Below are positions 23,542 to 36,877 of a stretch of 64,000 nt of DNA, piece after piece. How positions within the stretch are numbered: position 1 is the first letter of the stretch; each line of letters starts with the position of its first letter. A program made the translations under genes and the position numbers. The notes under the pieces were generated by a model. That model had not been told where the DNA came from. It saw nothing but the letters and a program-made list of their open reading frames with translations, and did not search any database. The DNA comes from Albugo candida (Eukaryota; Oomycota; Peronosporomycetes; Albuginales), in contig JBDOQK010000014.1 in assembly GCA_040437565.1 (NCBI GenBank), positions 248,001-312,000 on the forward strand. Reading direction: 5' to 3'.

Positions 23542-26500
23542 ATGGCGCCCAAAAAAGGGAAGAAGACGAAGAAAGCGGGCGGAAACGAAGCAAATAAAAA
23601 CGATGCAATCGACAATGATCTTGATATGCTTTTGAGTGAGTTCAAACCTTCTCCAAACGTAGATAAAATCGTCGATGGAAACTCAGCAATTGAGACACAT
23701 ACTGAGGCGCCTAAATCACCTGAAGATACCAAAGATGAGACAGAAGCAGCAGCAGCAGCGTTCCTCAAATCAATGGGAGTCGACGCTCAAACTGCGAGCT
23801 CTGAGAAAAAGGATAAAAAGAAGAAAAAACCCAAGAAAAAAGCTGCAGTGAGTGAGGAAAATCCTCCAAAATCCAATGAGAAGAAGCCTCTATCGGCCGC
23901 TGCCAAACTGCTACTCGAACGACAAGAAGCCATTCGTGCTGAACAAGAACGAATCGAGAAAGAACGTCTCGAACAGGAGCGGATTCTCAGAGAGGAAGAA
24001 GAAAAGCGGCTCGAAGAAGAGCGTCGTATGGAAGAGATTAAACGGAAGAAACGCGAGGCGAAAGCTGCAAAAATTGAACGACAAAAGAAAGAAGGGACGT
24101 ACATGACAAAAGCTCAGAAACAAAAGGCCGCAAAAGCACAAGCAGCATTGGAAGCAATGCAGCAATCAAATAATTTGATTATTGGCAATAATGAAGAGAA
24201 GAGAAAAGTCGTTTATACAAATCGGAAAAAAGTCAAACCCGTTGCAGATCAAACAAAGCCCACTTTGGAATACGATGAAAATGTTCACGCGCAAAAAGAG
24301 ACAGTATCAATGGCTGACGTAGAGTCTAAAGACGCTGAAGGCAGTCTCAATGAGACGGAGGCTCCAGATGCTTGGGATAATGAGGACTGGGAATCATCCG
24401 AGATAATCGCTTCTCTCGAAGACAAGCTCCAGTTGAATGAAAATGCGGATGAAAGCAAACGAACCGACGACGAAGTGGAGGATTTATTACTTATTGAGCA
24501 GAGAAAAGAGCAAGAGCGTCTTCGGCTCCAAGGAATTGCGCTGATAAAGCGGCAACAGGAATTGAAGGACGAACAAGAACGTCAGGCTGAGGAAGAGAAG
24601 CTGCGATCAAAAGCACAACAAGAAGCTGATAGGAAGAAACGCGAAGCTGCAGAGCGGCGTCGGGTAAGGGAAGAGAAAGCTCTTGCCAATGTCTCAGCAG
24701 ATGATTTGCGATCTCCAATTTGCTGTATCATGGGACACGTTGACACAGGCAAAACCAAGATTTTGGATAATATTCGTCGGACCAAAGTACAGGATGGGGA
24801 AGCTGGTGGTATCACTCAACAGATTGGAGCGACATTTTTCCCTGTGGAAGCAATAAAACACCGTACAGAACGCCTCACCAAAACAATGAAATTAGAATAC
24901 AGGCTTCCCGGTCTGCTTGTCATCGATACTCCAGGTCACGAGTCGTTCACAAATTTGCGTTCTCGTGGTTCTTCTCTTTGTGATATCGCCATTTTAGTTG
25001 TGGATATCATGCATGGCCTTGAGCCTCAAACTCTGGAATCTCTTCGATTGTTGCGGCAAAAGAAAGCTCCTTTTATTGTGGCTTTGAACAAAATTGATCG
25101 GTGTTATGGCTGGAAGGTTATGGCCGACATGCCAATTCAAGAAGCGTTGAAGCATCAGAATGAACACGTTATTCGCGAATTTGAAGACCGTACCAAAGAC
25201 ATCATCGTAGAGTTTGCAAAGCAAAAGCTCAATGCTGAAATCTACTGGAGAAACAAAGATCTGGCGCGCACTGTCTCGCTGATCCCTACCAGTGCTATAT
25301 CTGGTGAAGGTATACCAGATCTATTGATGATGTTGACCAAATTGTCACAGGATCGAATGGCGAAATCATTAGCGTATGTGGATATCTTACAATGTACCGT
25401 TCTTGAGGTCAAAGTGTTGGAAGGACTTGGGACCACGATCGATACAATCTTGGTGAATGGTAAACTAAATGAGGGCGATACTATTGTCGTATGTACTCTG
25501 GATGGGCCTGTTGTAACTCACATCCGATCACTACTGACTCCACATCCGATGAAAGAGATCCGCGTCAAAGGAGAATACGTGCATCACACCACCATGAAAG
25601 CTGCAATGGGCATCAAGATCTGCGCCAACGGTTTAGAGAAAGCAGTTGCCGGCACACAAATCCATGTGGTTGGTCCCGACGATGATGTCGAAGAGCTGAA
25701 GGATTCCGTGATGTCTGACTTAGCTGGTATTTTGGATTCTGTGAAAGCAACAAAGCGAGGTGTCATGGTACAGGCATCAACACTTGGGGCTCTAGAAGCA
25801 TTACTCGAATTCCTTCGAACTTGTGATCCTCCGATTCCAGTTGCGTGTGTGAATATCGGCCCAGTACACAAAAAGGACGTAATGAGGGCATCTGTTCAAT
25901 TGGAACACCAGCCCGAATACGCGACGATCTTGGCTTTCGACGTAAAGGTTCATCACGATGCCACAGAATTAGCCCAAGAACTAGGTGTCCGAATCTTCAC
26001 AGCAGATATCATTTATCATCTCTTTGACCAATTTACGGCTTACATGGACAATTTTCGAAGTACCCGCCGCGAGGAAGTTGCCGATATTGCAGTGTTCCCA
26101 TGCGTTCTCAAAATACTTCCAAACTGTGTGTTCAACAAGAAAGATCCCATCATTCTCGGCGTTGACGTTGAAGAAGGAGTGTTGAAGATTGGAACTCCGC
26201 TTGTGGTCCCAAGTGAGGGAATGTTGTTCGTAGGTAAAGTAAGTTCAATCGAGAAAGAACACAAGGAAGTGGATCGCGCAAAGAAAGGAACGAGTGTGGC
26301 CGTACGAATTGAAAACGAAAGCAATGTGACATACGGTCGGCACTTTGATCATAAACATCGATTAATTTCTCGGTTGACGAGACAAAGTATCGACGCGCTC
26401 ANNNNNNNNNNNNNNNNNNNNNNNNNNNNNNNNNNNNNNNNNNNNNNNNNNNNNNNNNNNNNNNNNNNNNNNNNNNNNNNNNNNNNNNNNNNNNNNNNNN

Positions 26501-26827
26501 NTCGGCGTTGACGTTGAAGAAGGAGTGTTGAAGATTGGAACTCCGCTTGTGGTCCCAAGTGAGGGAATGTTGTTCGTAGGTAAAGTAAGTTCAATCGAGA
26601 AAGAACACAAGGAAGTGGATCGCGCAAAGAAAGGAACGAGTGTGGCCGTACGAATTGAAAACGAAAGCAATGTGACATACGGTCGGCACTTTGATCATAA
26701 ACATCGATTAATTTCTCGGTTGACGAGACAAAGTATCGACGCGCTCAAGGAAAACTTTCGTGAAGATTTGGCCAAAGAAGACTGGCAATTGGTCATAAAG
26801 CTGAAGAAAGTATTTGATATCATTTAG
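23542..26827 (+). CDS. EIF5B: Translation initiation factor eIF5B
   Basis: An intronless frame of about 979 residues once one copy of the duplicated 246 bases is ignored. The N-terminal 390 residues are Lys/Glu-rich and charged, as in all eIF5B proteins. The G domain then shows GHVDTGKTKILDNIR (P-loop), GGITQQIGATFFP (switch I), DTPGHESF (G3) and NKIDRCYGW (G4). Domains II-IV follow, ending with the helix DWQLVIKLKKVFDII. The factor drives ribosomal subunit joining in a GTP-dependent step. The ATG at 23542 (MAPKKGKKTKKA) is typical of the family. Confidence 0.97.
26402..26501. other. 100-N assembly gap with duplicated flanks
   Basis: The flanks 26156-26401 and 26502-26747 are identical over 246 bases of the eIF5B coding region. 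It is an unmerged overlap. Confidence 0.97.
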
Positions 26828-27976
26828 AAAGTAATAAGTAAGTGTCGAATATTTCGAAAGCGAATGATTGCATTTCATTCTGCATATGGCTATTTCCAGC
26901 GTCGATTCGAATAATTTTGCTTCCTAATGAAGCGACGTGATTTGTCCTCGACACAACATACATGAGACGGAAAGGCGCAAGTCTACAGGTCTTCGATTTG
27001 GAGGATTATTTTATACAGGACATGATTGCGTGAAAAGCTGTGAGAAGCATCGAATCGAAGGGTACGTGCGTCTGATTCATCGGACATAAGAGACATGATT
27101 GTGACGTGTTTCCGCCATGATAATCGCCCATTGTCTTGCAAAAGACAAGTCTGTATAATGTTACAAATTTATAGAGTGAACGAGTATCAGAAAGTGACTT
27201 TGTGTGCAAAATTCTATTTGAGCATGCAGAACGGGAGACTTGTATACTGAACTCTTTGCTGTTACGTGTACTGTACCGTTGCAATCAGATGTGCTTCTAT
27301 ACAGTACGATCAAAGATCGTGACATTGTATGTGCGACGGAGAATCTTGTCTGTAATTATAATGGGACTCTAAATGCAGTGCGTAAAGAATGGCCCATTCC
27401 CCCAATGTATTAACGTATATTGTGTGATGCGCATAGTCCTGCAAAGCGGTGGAAATGTACCCGCAACAAGTAGTATATGGGAAAAAAGAAAACTTTATAA
27501 GGGATAGATGAGCGTTCAATTGAGCCACCCATACGGTAGGCAGATAATCGTAATCACATCAGCTGTAATTGTGGTTGCGTTGGTCAGGAAGGGTGTGACT
27601 TTATCAAGGTATACATAAAGGGATAGAGAGCTGATACACAAGCATAGAGAAATCTTACTGACACATTCGACAGGGAGATGCTAGTTGGAGTGATTGAGTA
27701 ATCAGGTTAATAATCTTCCAATTCTGCCTTATGACAAGCAACACACTTCATTTTGAATTTAGAACGCGTTGTCACTCCGTCAAGAATCTATCGGATATCT
27801 CAGACAGTAGTACATAATCCTACAAATCTAGTAGCGCTCCTGATATTGCGATTTTCTAGCGGGTAATCTTTCCCTAGTGGTATTCTGTTTACTCTTTGGT
27901 GGTACTTGGCATTCCATTGTGCCTTCGACCCTTGTTTGTCAACTGCAATCCACTCAATTTAGCTCAGGTCGTAGCC
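26828..27976. other. Intergenic region between eIF5B and the HSF gene
   Basis: About 1.15 kb without a credible gene. Two short reverse frames (27006-27284 and 27310-27528) have no conserved motif and irregular composition. I see no repeat or RNA gene. Confidence 0.6.
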
Positions 27977-29023
27977 ATGCATCCCATGTCGAACTCGAGC
28001 TCCCCATTTCATACCCTTGTGCTGGGTCCTTCGGAGAATACGCCAAAGAAGACCGCTCCGATGATCGTTACAAGAATACCCAAATTTCTTCGAAGTCTGT
28101 ATGACATATTACACGCTGAGGATCGAAATATCATCACATGGTCTGTGGATGGAAAATATTTCGAGATTTTTGACATCAAACGTCTTGAAAATGAAGTTTT
28201 ACCGAAATACTTCAAACACAGCAAATTTGCGAGCTTTCAACGTCAACTCAATAACTTTGGATTCCGCAAATGGACGAAAACACAATCCAGTATTTGTACA
28301 TTCAGTCATCGATTCTATGTACAGCAACACCCAGACGATTTGATGGAGCTACTGATGAGAAATATAGAATCGATTGCGATTAAACGACGGCGTAGAGCAT
28401 TCAAGGGGTCAAGAGCTTGTTACGAATCACCAGATTCTTCTGATCAGCGCAAAAGAAAATCGTATATGTCCTCAGAATTCATGGAGCAGCATTTTGAAGA
28501 CTCGAAGAGCGGTATTTTATCGGGTGTAAAATCTGTCCCGGAAACCTCCCAGTTTTATCACGAACACTCCGAACAGACATCTATGCCCATATTATGCTCA
28601 GCACCGAATCATTCCGATGTACGAGTGCATCAGTCGTGGAATTTGATGCCTCTGGAATTGATGAAAAATGAGCATTCGGAGACTGTCTCAGTTGGACATG
28701 ACTCACCAACAACAATTTGTGAAGGAGCTGAATTCATCGATATATATCCACCAGAGCTGCTCGATGAGATTTTACAATCAGCGGCTGACTTTATGGAGGA
28801 CAATAACAGCAGCAATCTTCGGACATACTGCTTCAATCAGCAACATGAGAATTTGGTGCCATTGCATCCAACATGCCCATCCTCAATTCCCATGGCGTGG
28901 AACCACGAATCAATAAATTTTGGTACGTCGTACAAATCCAGAGCTTCATATCTCTACCCAAGACCCATCTGCGGCTTCAGTCTACATGACATTGCTGTCG
29001 AATGCGATACGATCACAAGTTAA
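27977..29023 (+). CDS. Heat-shock-factor type DNA-binding protein
   Basis: The first in-frame ATG is 27977, giving 348 residues without introns. Residues about 25-125 form an HSF winged-helix domain: PKFLRSLYDILH, ITWSVDGKYFEIFD, VLPKYFKHSKFASFQRQLNNFGF and FSHRFYVQQHPD; the recognition helix (FASFQRQLNNFGF) is nearly canonical. After it I see basic residues (KRRRRAF), a possible nuclear signal, but no clear HR-A/B heptad coiled coil for trimerisation. The C-terminal half is Ser/Glu/Asn-rich. Whether it is a classical stress HSF or an HSF-like factor of the type multiplied in stramenopiles is not clear from sequence. Confidence 0.9.
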   Translation: MHPMSNSSSPFHTLVLGPSENTPKKTAPMIVTRIPKFLRSLYDILHAEDRNIITWSVDGKYFEIFDIKRLENEVLPKYFKHSKFASFQRQLNNFGFRKWTKTQSSICTFSHRFYVQQHPDDLMELLMRNIESIAIKRRRRAFKGSRACYESPDSSDQRKRKSYMSSEFMEQHFEDSKSGILSGVKSVPETSQFYHEHSEQTSMPILCSAPNHSDVRVHQSWNLMPLELMKNEHSETVSVGHDSPTTICEGAEFIDIYPPELLDEILQSAADFMEDNNSSNLRTYCFNQQHENLVPLHPTCPSSIPMAWNHESINFGTSYKSRASYLYPRPICGFSLHDIAVECDTITS

Positions 29024-29950
29024 TTGATGCTCTAGCAATTGCATTTGCTTGTATCCGTATTAAAATACAACATTTAAGGCTAATGAAAACTAATTTCAAA
29101 ATTTACATCGATACTTCTGGTGCTTTTAGGGAAAATGTTGTTGCGGTATTCGTAGTCCTTTCAGGTCGTTTGATCGGAATTTCATTAGAAGAGCAGCAGA
29201 TTCGTCTTTGCTCGTGTGGTATCATCGAACGGCTTTCTATCAGATCGACTGGATCAAAAGTCTGGGTCTGAATAGAGTCTTTGAAGAACTGCATGCGATT
29301 TCGAATCGAAAAAGCTGGAAGTCTTATGAATGAATCGATCGTTTTCACGTGTGGTCAATCGCGGTCAAGAGCTGATATTGCGCCTGTATGCTTGCATGAT
29401 TGTGTCATTCAGACAATTTGTTGCTTACAATCGTGTGATTGAGTTTTAAAGACGTACGAATCATATGCGCCACTGCAATGTTCCGGCGTGCAAGAACTAA
29501 GAGCGATATTCGAAGAGCTCAGCGTCTGCGAATATGATACTTTCCTTATGATAACGTTCTTCTGTGCCTCATATTGTCATTTAATTCCTCTATTCAGCTC
29601 AATTCGATCCATTTTGTCAAGTCTTTTGCTGGCAACATCCGTGTGATCCTTTTACCGTCTTCGCCTCGCTTGACATCGCATCCTTCATGTCTAAATCTCG
29701 TCTGTTGCTATATATCCATCATTAATCTACATTTCTACCTCGCAAGGGCTATCGCACGCATCTCCCTCCTCCACACACGNNNNNNNNNNNNNNNNNNNNN
29801 NNNNNNNNNNNNNNNNNNNNNNNNNNNNNNNNNNNNNNNNNNNNNNNNNNNNNNNNNNNNNNNNNNNNNNNNNNNNNNNCATTAGTATAATGCATCCTGC
29901 AACTGGCTTACGCACCGTGTATAGTATACCATCCGTATACACCATCCAGT
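29024..29950. other. Intergenic region upstream of RAD50, containing an N run
   Basis: About 930 bases including the Ns at 29780-29879. No supported gene is seen. Several short overlapping frames on both strands lack motifs. Confidence 0.55.
29780..29879. other. 100-N assembly gap without visible overlap
   Basis: This is the only N run here whose left (ending CCACACACG) and right (starting CATTAGTATAATGC) flanks share no obvious repeat. It may be a real gap of unknown size. Confidence 0.8.
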
Positions 29951-32900
29951 ATGTCGAGCATCGAAAAGCTTTCTATCCGCGGTATTCGCAGCTTCAGCCC
30001 AAATCGTGAGGAACTGATCGAATTCTTCCATCCTCTGACTGTAATTCTCGGTGACAATGGCTGTGGCAAAACGACAATCATTGAGTGCCTCAAAATTGCA
30101 TGCACAGGCACCTTACCTCCGGGCGCCCGAAATGGCCAAAGCTTTATTCACGATCCCAAAATTGCAGGGACGACAGAAGTAAAAGCGAGGTATTGATCGC
30201 TTTCCTTCATTTTCCTTCATTTCATTCCAATTTGGTAGCATTCGACTGCGCTTTCGCAATTGCGCCAATAAGCCGATGGTGGTGCAGCGTACCTTTCAAT
30301 TACAGCAGTCTCGAAATTGTGTCCGATTCAAAGCCATGGACGGAGTCATTCGGGCAATCAATGAGCATGGAGAGAAAGTCAGCATGAGCCAAAAATGCGG
30401 TGAATTAGATCGCCATTTACCCGAAATGTTTGGCGTTAGTAAAGTCATATTGGAGAGCGTCATATTTTGTCATCAGGAAGAGTCCAGTTGGCCTCTCCAG
30501 GAAGGAGCCGTGCTGAAGAAGCGTTTTGATGATATATTTGAAGCTGCTCAGTACACAAAAGCTTTGGAATCTATTCGAAAACTCCGTAAAAGTCGCATGC
30601 AAAACAGCAAGGAATTTCAGACTGATTTAAAGGTACTTCATTATAAAGTGAAGGCCGCTGGGTCGATTCAGGAACAGCTCAAGTCGGTGGAAGAAAAACT
30701 GAAAGAAATCGAGCAAGAACAGACGGTATATATGCAGAAAAGTAAAGTGTTAGAGAGTGAGATACAATCTCTCCAACAAAATTTGAAGCAGCATCAGGCT
30801 CTGGAAACAGAGCAACAGGAGCTCACAAGCAATATTGAGAAGAATCGTAATGATTTGGAGAGAGCTTCTTCGAAATTGGGTGAAGAATTGATGAAAGAGA
30901 CTGAAGAAGAACTGATCGATTTGATTGAAAATCACGAGATGAAAATCGATCAACAACAGCGGGCTTTTACGACATTAAAGAAGGAAGTAGCGATACATTT
31001 AGAGAAGAAAGGAAGCATGGAGCGTGAGTTCACGAGACTATGTCAACTTCGAGGGAATATTGAAGCCAAGGTTGAGGAAGACGCGAAGCAGTTCGAGTCG
31101 ACATTGCTATTTACGAAAAAAGTATGCTCGAAATACTCGCTAAAGCATTCGACTCGCACGGGATCACTGGGGTCTCCAAGTCTTTCGGATCTAAGTGATA
31201 CTGGCAAGGCTTTACAGGCTATGTACACAAGTAAGCGTGAGAATCTTGCAAGTATCGAAAATGAGCATCGAAGCGCTGAAGATCAGATTACTAATTCCCT
31301 GAGTACTATCCAGTCCAAGCTGTTACACACCCAAGAGCAGCTCGAGGAAATGGAAAGGCAGAAACTCGCTATTAACGATGAAAAGCGGCAACTTGAGGAG
31401 AAGCTCTTCCAGTCGAGTAGCTCACGAAGCTGTATGGCCCGCGATTTACATTCTCTGGAGCACCAATTGAAAGCCAGTGAAGAGCGTTTGGAGACGTTTA
31501 AAAAGGCAAATGATCTTCGAACAATCAAAAACGAGATACAAAGCAGTAACAATCGTATCAATACGCTCCATTTCGAGGTCGATCAGCTCGACGAGCAAAT
31601 CAAAATCCTTCGCTTGCACGAGCGCGATCATATCGCTTTAGAAGCCAAACAATTGGAATACGAAGCGAAACGAAAAGAATTAGAGGCGAAATTGATTGAC
31701 AATGCGACCGCAATTCGACCGTATGTGTCGATGAATCGATTACAGGCTTTCGATTTGACCTCGTTGCAAAGTGGAATTGAAAAGTGCGATCAAGAGATTC
31801 TCGTGCGGAAGAAAAGAACAGAGGTCGTTAAAACACGCCTTAGCGACTTGGAAAAGACTCTGCAGGAATCCGAAGCTTCTTACAAGTATTTGGAGCAATT
31901 GATTGCTTCCCAACAATCGGAAAAGAGAGTCTTAGCGCAAGGATCTATGAGCGCTATGACCGATATCCTGAACGACCTCAATGTGACCTCAGACATGGAG
32001 AATCTCGATACGCTTCTAAACGAACTGGAGAGAAAGTATTTTGAAGCAAAGGAAAAGTCGATACGCAGCAAGAACACAGTATCGTTTCTCAAGACATTCA
32101 AAGCCAAAGGAGAAAAGGAACACGCGTGTCCGTTATGTCAAAGGAGTATGAATGCCCAAGAAGAAGCGAAATTCGTCAAGTTTCTACGTGAGAAAACACA
32201 AGAGGACAAAATAAATGGCAAAATTCTCCGTGCGGAGACTGAGGAGGAAGAAGCATTCAATCAATGGAAATCAATAAAAGCGAATACGAGCGACTGGAAC
32301 GAATGGAAGCGATTACATGATTCGATCTCATCAAAGATCCGCCAACTGGATGAGCTGTACGACTCCAAACAAAGCCTGAGCACAGAATTGGAAATCATTC
32401 GATCGGATTTTGACGTATTACAGCGAGAAAGCGAACAATTGGAAAGACATCGACGTTTTCTCGGCCAAGTACAAGAGCTCTTGGAGGATCTCTCTCACTT
32501 GAGCGAGCGGAATACGAGCGATGAAAATCGATTGACAGCGGCTGAGCGGCAAGTGGTAGGAGCTGAAGTTGGCTCCTTGGATCAGGTTCATACGCTCAGG
32601 GACACAAAACAAGCCGAAATTCAGGAGATCCATCGACATTTACAATCCAAGCAGAACCATCTACAGAGTGTTCAGGAGATGCTGGAGCAGCTTCAGAATG
32701 ATTTCCATGCGCAGCGGCAGCGCAAATTGAGCATGGAGCAGCAACGGGTCGAGTATGAGGCAGCACAAAACAAACAACGAACGCTTCAAAATGGCGAGAA
32801 AACGCTCTGCGACACAATTGATCTATTGAAGGCGCAAGAGCCGAAATTAGTTCGGCAAGTAAGAGACAAAGAGAAAGAGCGTCATACCTTTCGCGAGAAA

Positions 32901-34174
32901 GCGAACGCTCAGCTTCGAATGCTAAGGGAAGAGCTTGCAGAGGTGCAGGAGGATGTTCATCTTTTGGAAGCAAAAGCTGACGCAATATCCACTCGACGCA
33001 AAGTCGATGTCCAAGGAGAGCTGAAGGAAGTTATCGACCAGCTCACAGCGATTCAGACTGAACAGAGGTCGGAGAATCAGATGCTGGAAAGCTTGCAGAC
33101 TGAAATGACCGAAATGAGCGAGAAATTGAGTCGACAGGAACATTGGAAGCGACAAATATTTGACAATTTGGAGTATCATCGCTTGAGAAAGGAATTGGAC
33201 GCGTTGTATACGGCGAGAGATCGTTTGCAGAAGAAAATGGACGCTCTACCAGCCTTCCAAGCAGTTGAGAATGAGTTGGCTACGCGTGAAAGCAGCGTGA
33301 ATGCTTATCAAAGTCACATCGCAACACTTACTGGACGCAAGCAGCAGCTCGAGGAACAATCCCACGGCTTTCGGGTAGACCTATGCAGCAGTGAGTATGT
33401 GGGAATCGATGAACGATACCGACAAAAGCTGATTCAGTACGAGACGACCATGTTGGCTGTGAAGGATCTTGAGACGTATTACAAGGCGCTGGATCATTCT
33501 TTGCTTCAGTACCATTCCAAGAAAATCGAAGAGATCAATTCGATCATTCGTACGCTTTGGCGGATCACATACAAAGGCCAAGATATCGATACCATTGAGC
33601 TGGTGAGTGGCCAAGATACGACAGAGACCAGCGTGACATTCAAAGCTGCGAGATCGTACAATTACCGAGTGATTATGGTGAAAGGTAATGTTTCCATCGA
33701 TATGCGCGGACGCTGTAGTGCTGGGCAAAAGGTGTTGGCTGCTCTTGTGATTCGATTGGCGCTTGCAGAGACATTTTGTCTTAATTGCGGGATCCTCGCG
33801 CTCGATGAGCCAACCACGAATTTGGACACGGAGAACAAGTACGGTCTTGCACAAGCGATCACCGAGTGCGTGGAATTGCATCGTTCATTGAGAGATGAAA
33901 TTGACTCGTGTTTGTAGCATTCTTCACGCTCGATCTTCCCAGCAGAATTTCCAGCTGATTTGTATCACGCACGATGAAGAGTTTGTGCAGATGCTCAGCC
34001 GAACGCAAATGCTGGATGGAAGCAGTCCTGAGTTTTACTTTCGGATCTCCCGCGAAGATATGTAAGGAATCTATTTAAACGCCTTCCTGACGACTCACTG
34101 TGTCGTTTGTTTGTAGCGGGAATAATCAATTTTGTAGCAAGATTGAACGATGTGAATGGAGTAATGGCATTTAA
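29951..34174 (+). CDS. RAD50: RAD50 double-strand-break repair ATPase
   Basis: Four exons (29951-30189, 30239-33865, 33918-34061, 34117-34174) with introns of 49-55 bases give about 1355 residues, close to the usual 1300. The Walker A motif is GDNGCGKTT near residue 35. [13 protein letters not shown] and FDDIFEA match the RAD50 N-lobe. Two long coiled coils flank the zinc hook CPLC. The C-lobe has the signature [22 protein letters not shown], Walker [13 protein letters not shown] and the switch ICITHDEEF. With MRE11 and NBS1 it tethers broken ends and signals to ATM. The third exon is chosen because [13 protein letters not shown] aligns with the family without a gap. Its last four bases overlap the stop of the convergent TruD gene. 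Confidence 0.96.
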
Positions 34175-36877
34175 CACTCTACGGCGACGTCCTTTTGGTC
34201 CAAAGTGACTTGTGCTTTGCATGTGCTTTCAATACAATTACTTTGTTGCTTCATCAGATCTCGAATCGCAATGGTGGCGTACGATGAGCGTCCTACAGCC
34301 TTTCGGTTAGAAAAGAGGTGGAGACAAAGGATGGACATCGTACCGAGCTCAAATTGCAGGCAGAGCGCCACCATCTTTCCAGTTGGGATCGAAGCTTGCA
34401 CTGCTCGTTCTTGTAGTATATCCACATCCGTTGGAAATAGAGCGATCGATGGATCGTCATATCGTTTGATTTCGTACGCGACATTCTTCGGCCTGCGTAT
34501 TAAATGGCGATACGATCCAGGCAAATGATACTCAGAGCCCATCGCGTGGGTAAGTTTTTGGAAATTGACGTCTTCCGANNNNNNNNNNNNNNNNNNNNNN
34601 NNNNNNNNNNNNNNNNNNNNNNNNNNNNNNNNNNNNNNNNNNNNNNNNNNNNNNNNNNNNNNNNNNNNNNNNNNNNNNATAGAGCGATCGATGGATCGTC
34701 ATATCGTTTGATTTCGTACGCGACATTCTTCGGCCTGCGTATTAAATGGCGATACGATCCAGGCAAATGATACTCAGAGCCCATCGCGTGGGTAAGTTTT
34801 TGGAAATTGACGTCTTCCGAAGACATCAAATCATTGTAAAACCCGATGAGGGAATTCTGAGGATACTTGATATCGTATCCAGGCAGCGGTAACACGACGT
34901 CCTGAATTCGATACCGCTTTTGATTCTCTTCCGTGACGACAATCGGAACGATCTCGCGGTCACCTTTCCGCTTCTTCCCGGCGTTTGTGTCGTTCTCTGC
35001 TTCTGGATCGACCATCAGATTCTCCTCCTCCACGCCGACATCAACATCAGACTCGAATACCAAATCGCCAAGAATTGGATACTCGGAGGAGAATTTCGTC
35101 AGTCGTTCGGACACGACTTTATTCCACACATAGCTCTGATACGAGTGCGTGTACATCTATTCACAGAAATGAAGCTTTCAGCATCACAATGGAGCAGCAA
35201 TGAACTTACCATTCGTAAAGGCCTCGGGATACACTGAACAGCTTGGCCCCAGGCGCTAAGTCCATGACGTTCCAATCCTTGTAAAATGGCTCTTTCAGCA
35301 ACGAGATACGGTGGAAATTCAAGCAGAGCGGCTTCTACGTTTTGATGCTGCTGAAATTTCTCTCGGGCTTGGTGGATTTTACTCGGGTCACCGGATTGAG
35401 GTCTCATGATCAAATCGATCGCTTCCTTGTGATTCTGACGCAATAACGCGCGGCCAATCTCATACGTTGGAATCGAACGGGTACCGAAGCGCTGGAGTCC
35501 GAAATAATTGATGAAACCATATTCTTTCCAGGCCGATATCGCCTCATGCAAAACCTCTTCCGAATCGCTAGACACTTGTCGAATTGTGATAGAAAACTGG
35601 TTTCCAATCAGATCTCCGAGCTTCAATTTCTCAGCCACAAAACGCGTATTACCGACAAGAAAATTGAACTCATCCAGCGATCGATCCAATCGATTCAGCC
35701 GCTCCAGCTGCTCTTTAGACCCATGGTACAGCGTGCAACGCTGTGTTGTGACTCCGCGTTTATCTTTGGTACCCGCAAAGCCAAAATTACCGACTCGACA
35801 TCGCATCGCGCGAGCAAGTGCTGCCATCACCACATTGGTGTCCATATTCCGTTTGTACAGAGTGAATTCGAGAAATTCCGGTCGATTTTTGTCCCATCGA
35901 TTCGTTTCTCGTCGATCGACATCTTTGCGTTTTTTTCCCGATACAAATAAACGCCGAAGTCGGATTACAGAAATGCCTTTACTGTTTGCTATCGTGTCGG
36001 AAACAATTGCATGTCCGAAACGGATCCGAACGCTTTGATGGATCCTCGTACGTGTGGCTTTGTCCTTCACTTCGGGCAGTAGGAATTCTTCCTGTAGCGC
36101 GGTGTCACTTTCCGCAGTGGTACCTGAGCTATGGAGCATTTTGTGAAGGAATTGTGTCATTTGCTCAGCGATCGCGGCACTCTTAAGCTCAGTTGTCATC
36201 AGATCTTGTACCTCTTGAATTTTACGTTTGGTTGAGATGTCTCTGTGTTGCTTTTTTAGTGATTTCCATAATGTGAAAATTGACTTGACAATTGTATCGA
36301 GTAAATTGGTTGCTTTTTTATTGTCTGAATGCGAGTCCGCTGGAAAAAATTGAGAGATTTTTTGGTGAAGTACCTCACAAAGTGTCTTTGGATTTGTCAA
36401 TAATTTCGATGACGGCGTCGAATATCGCGGGAGTTCAGTGAGAGAAACGATTGTACCGTTGGTATCGACTTCGCGAACGATAAAGTCAGAGTATCGATGT
36501 TTCATTATGCCACTAAAGCCTGCAATGTTTGGGACTCGGAAACATTGTATCCCGACTGTGCGTTCATCTAACGTGACATGGACGCCGTCGTTGTAGCCAA
36601 CACCACGAAATGACGCTAATGGGGCTCTCTGCCCACGATTTGGTTTATCGCGTGAGAATTTTGAACGTTTAGAGACATGACGACCTCTAACCTGAGGTTT
36701 CATTGTGTCAGGAGAAAGGAGAGAATGCGCTGCTTTGTGTAAGTTTGACTGCAAAAACCGATGTAAAGGAGGTAGAGATTTATGCGATCGATAGGTACGC
36801 AGCTTTGTAATCGAAAAAAGCGCTTGTATAGTCTCGATAGTAGCTGTTGAATGTTGGCGACGGAGGAGCAGTGCCAT
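34171..36877 (-). CDS. PUS7: PUS7/TruD-family tRNA pseudouridine synthase, catalytic motif intact
   Basis: The catalytic motif AGTKDKRGVTTQ is present; the essential aspartate codon is at 35762-35764. GNQFSITIR, FINYFGLQRFGT, FPPYLVAERAIL and HSYQSYVWN are family hallmarks. Intron 35157-35209 (53 bases, phase 0) joins ...IPRPLRM to MYTHSYQ. The C-terminus crosses an N run with a 142-base overlap. Three starts are possible: 36703 (MKPQVRGRHVSKRSK), 36877 (MALLLRRQHSTATIET, which looks like a mitochondrial presequence) and 37036. Family enzymes isomerise uridine in tRNAs, snRNAs and mRNAs. An upstream alternative start could make nuclear and mitochondrial forms from one gene, but that is inference. 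Confidence 0.92.
34579..34678. other. 100-N assembly gap with duplicated flanks
   Basis: The flanks 34437-34578 and 34679-34820 are identical over 142 bases, in the C-terminal part of the first TruD gene. It is an unmerged overlap. Confidence 0.95.

Noticed and set aside
23787-24165. Reverse-strand Ser/Arg- and Phe-rich frames
   Set aside because: They are antisense shadows of the Lys/Glu-rich eIF5B N-terminus.
27006-27528. Two reverse frames of 92 and 72 residues between eIF5B and the HSF gene
   Set aside because: No motif, no splice partners and irregular composition; probably chance frames.
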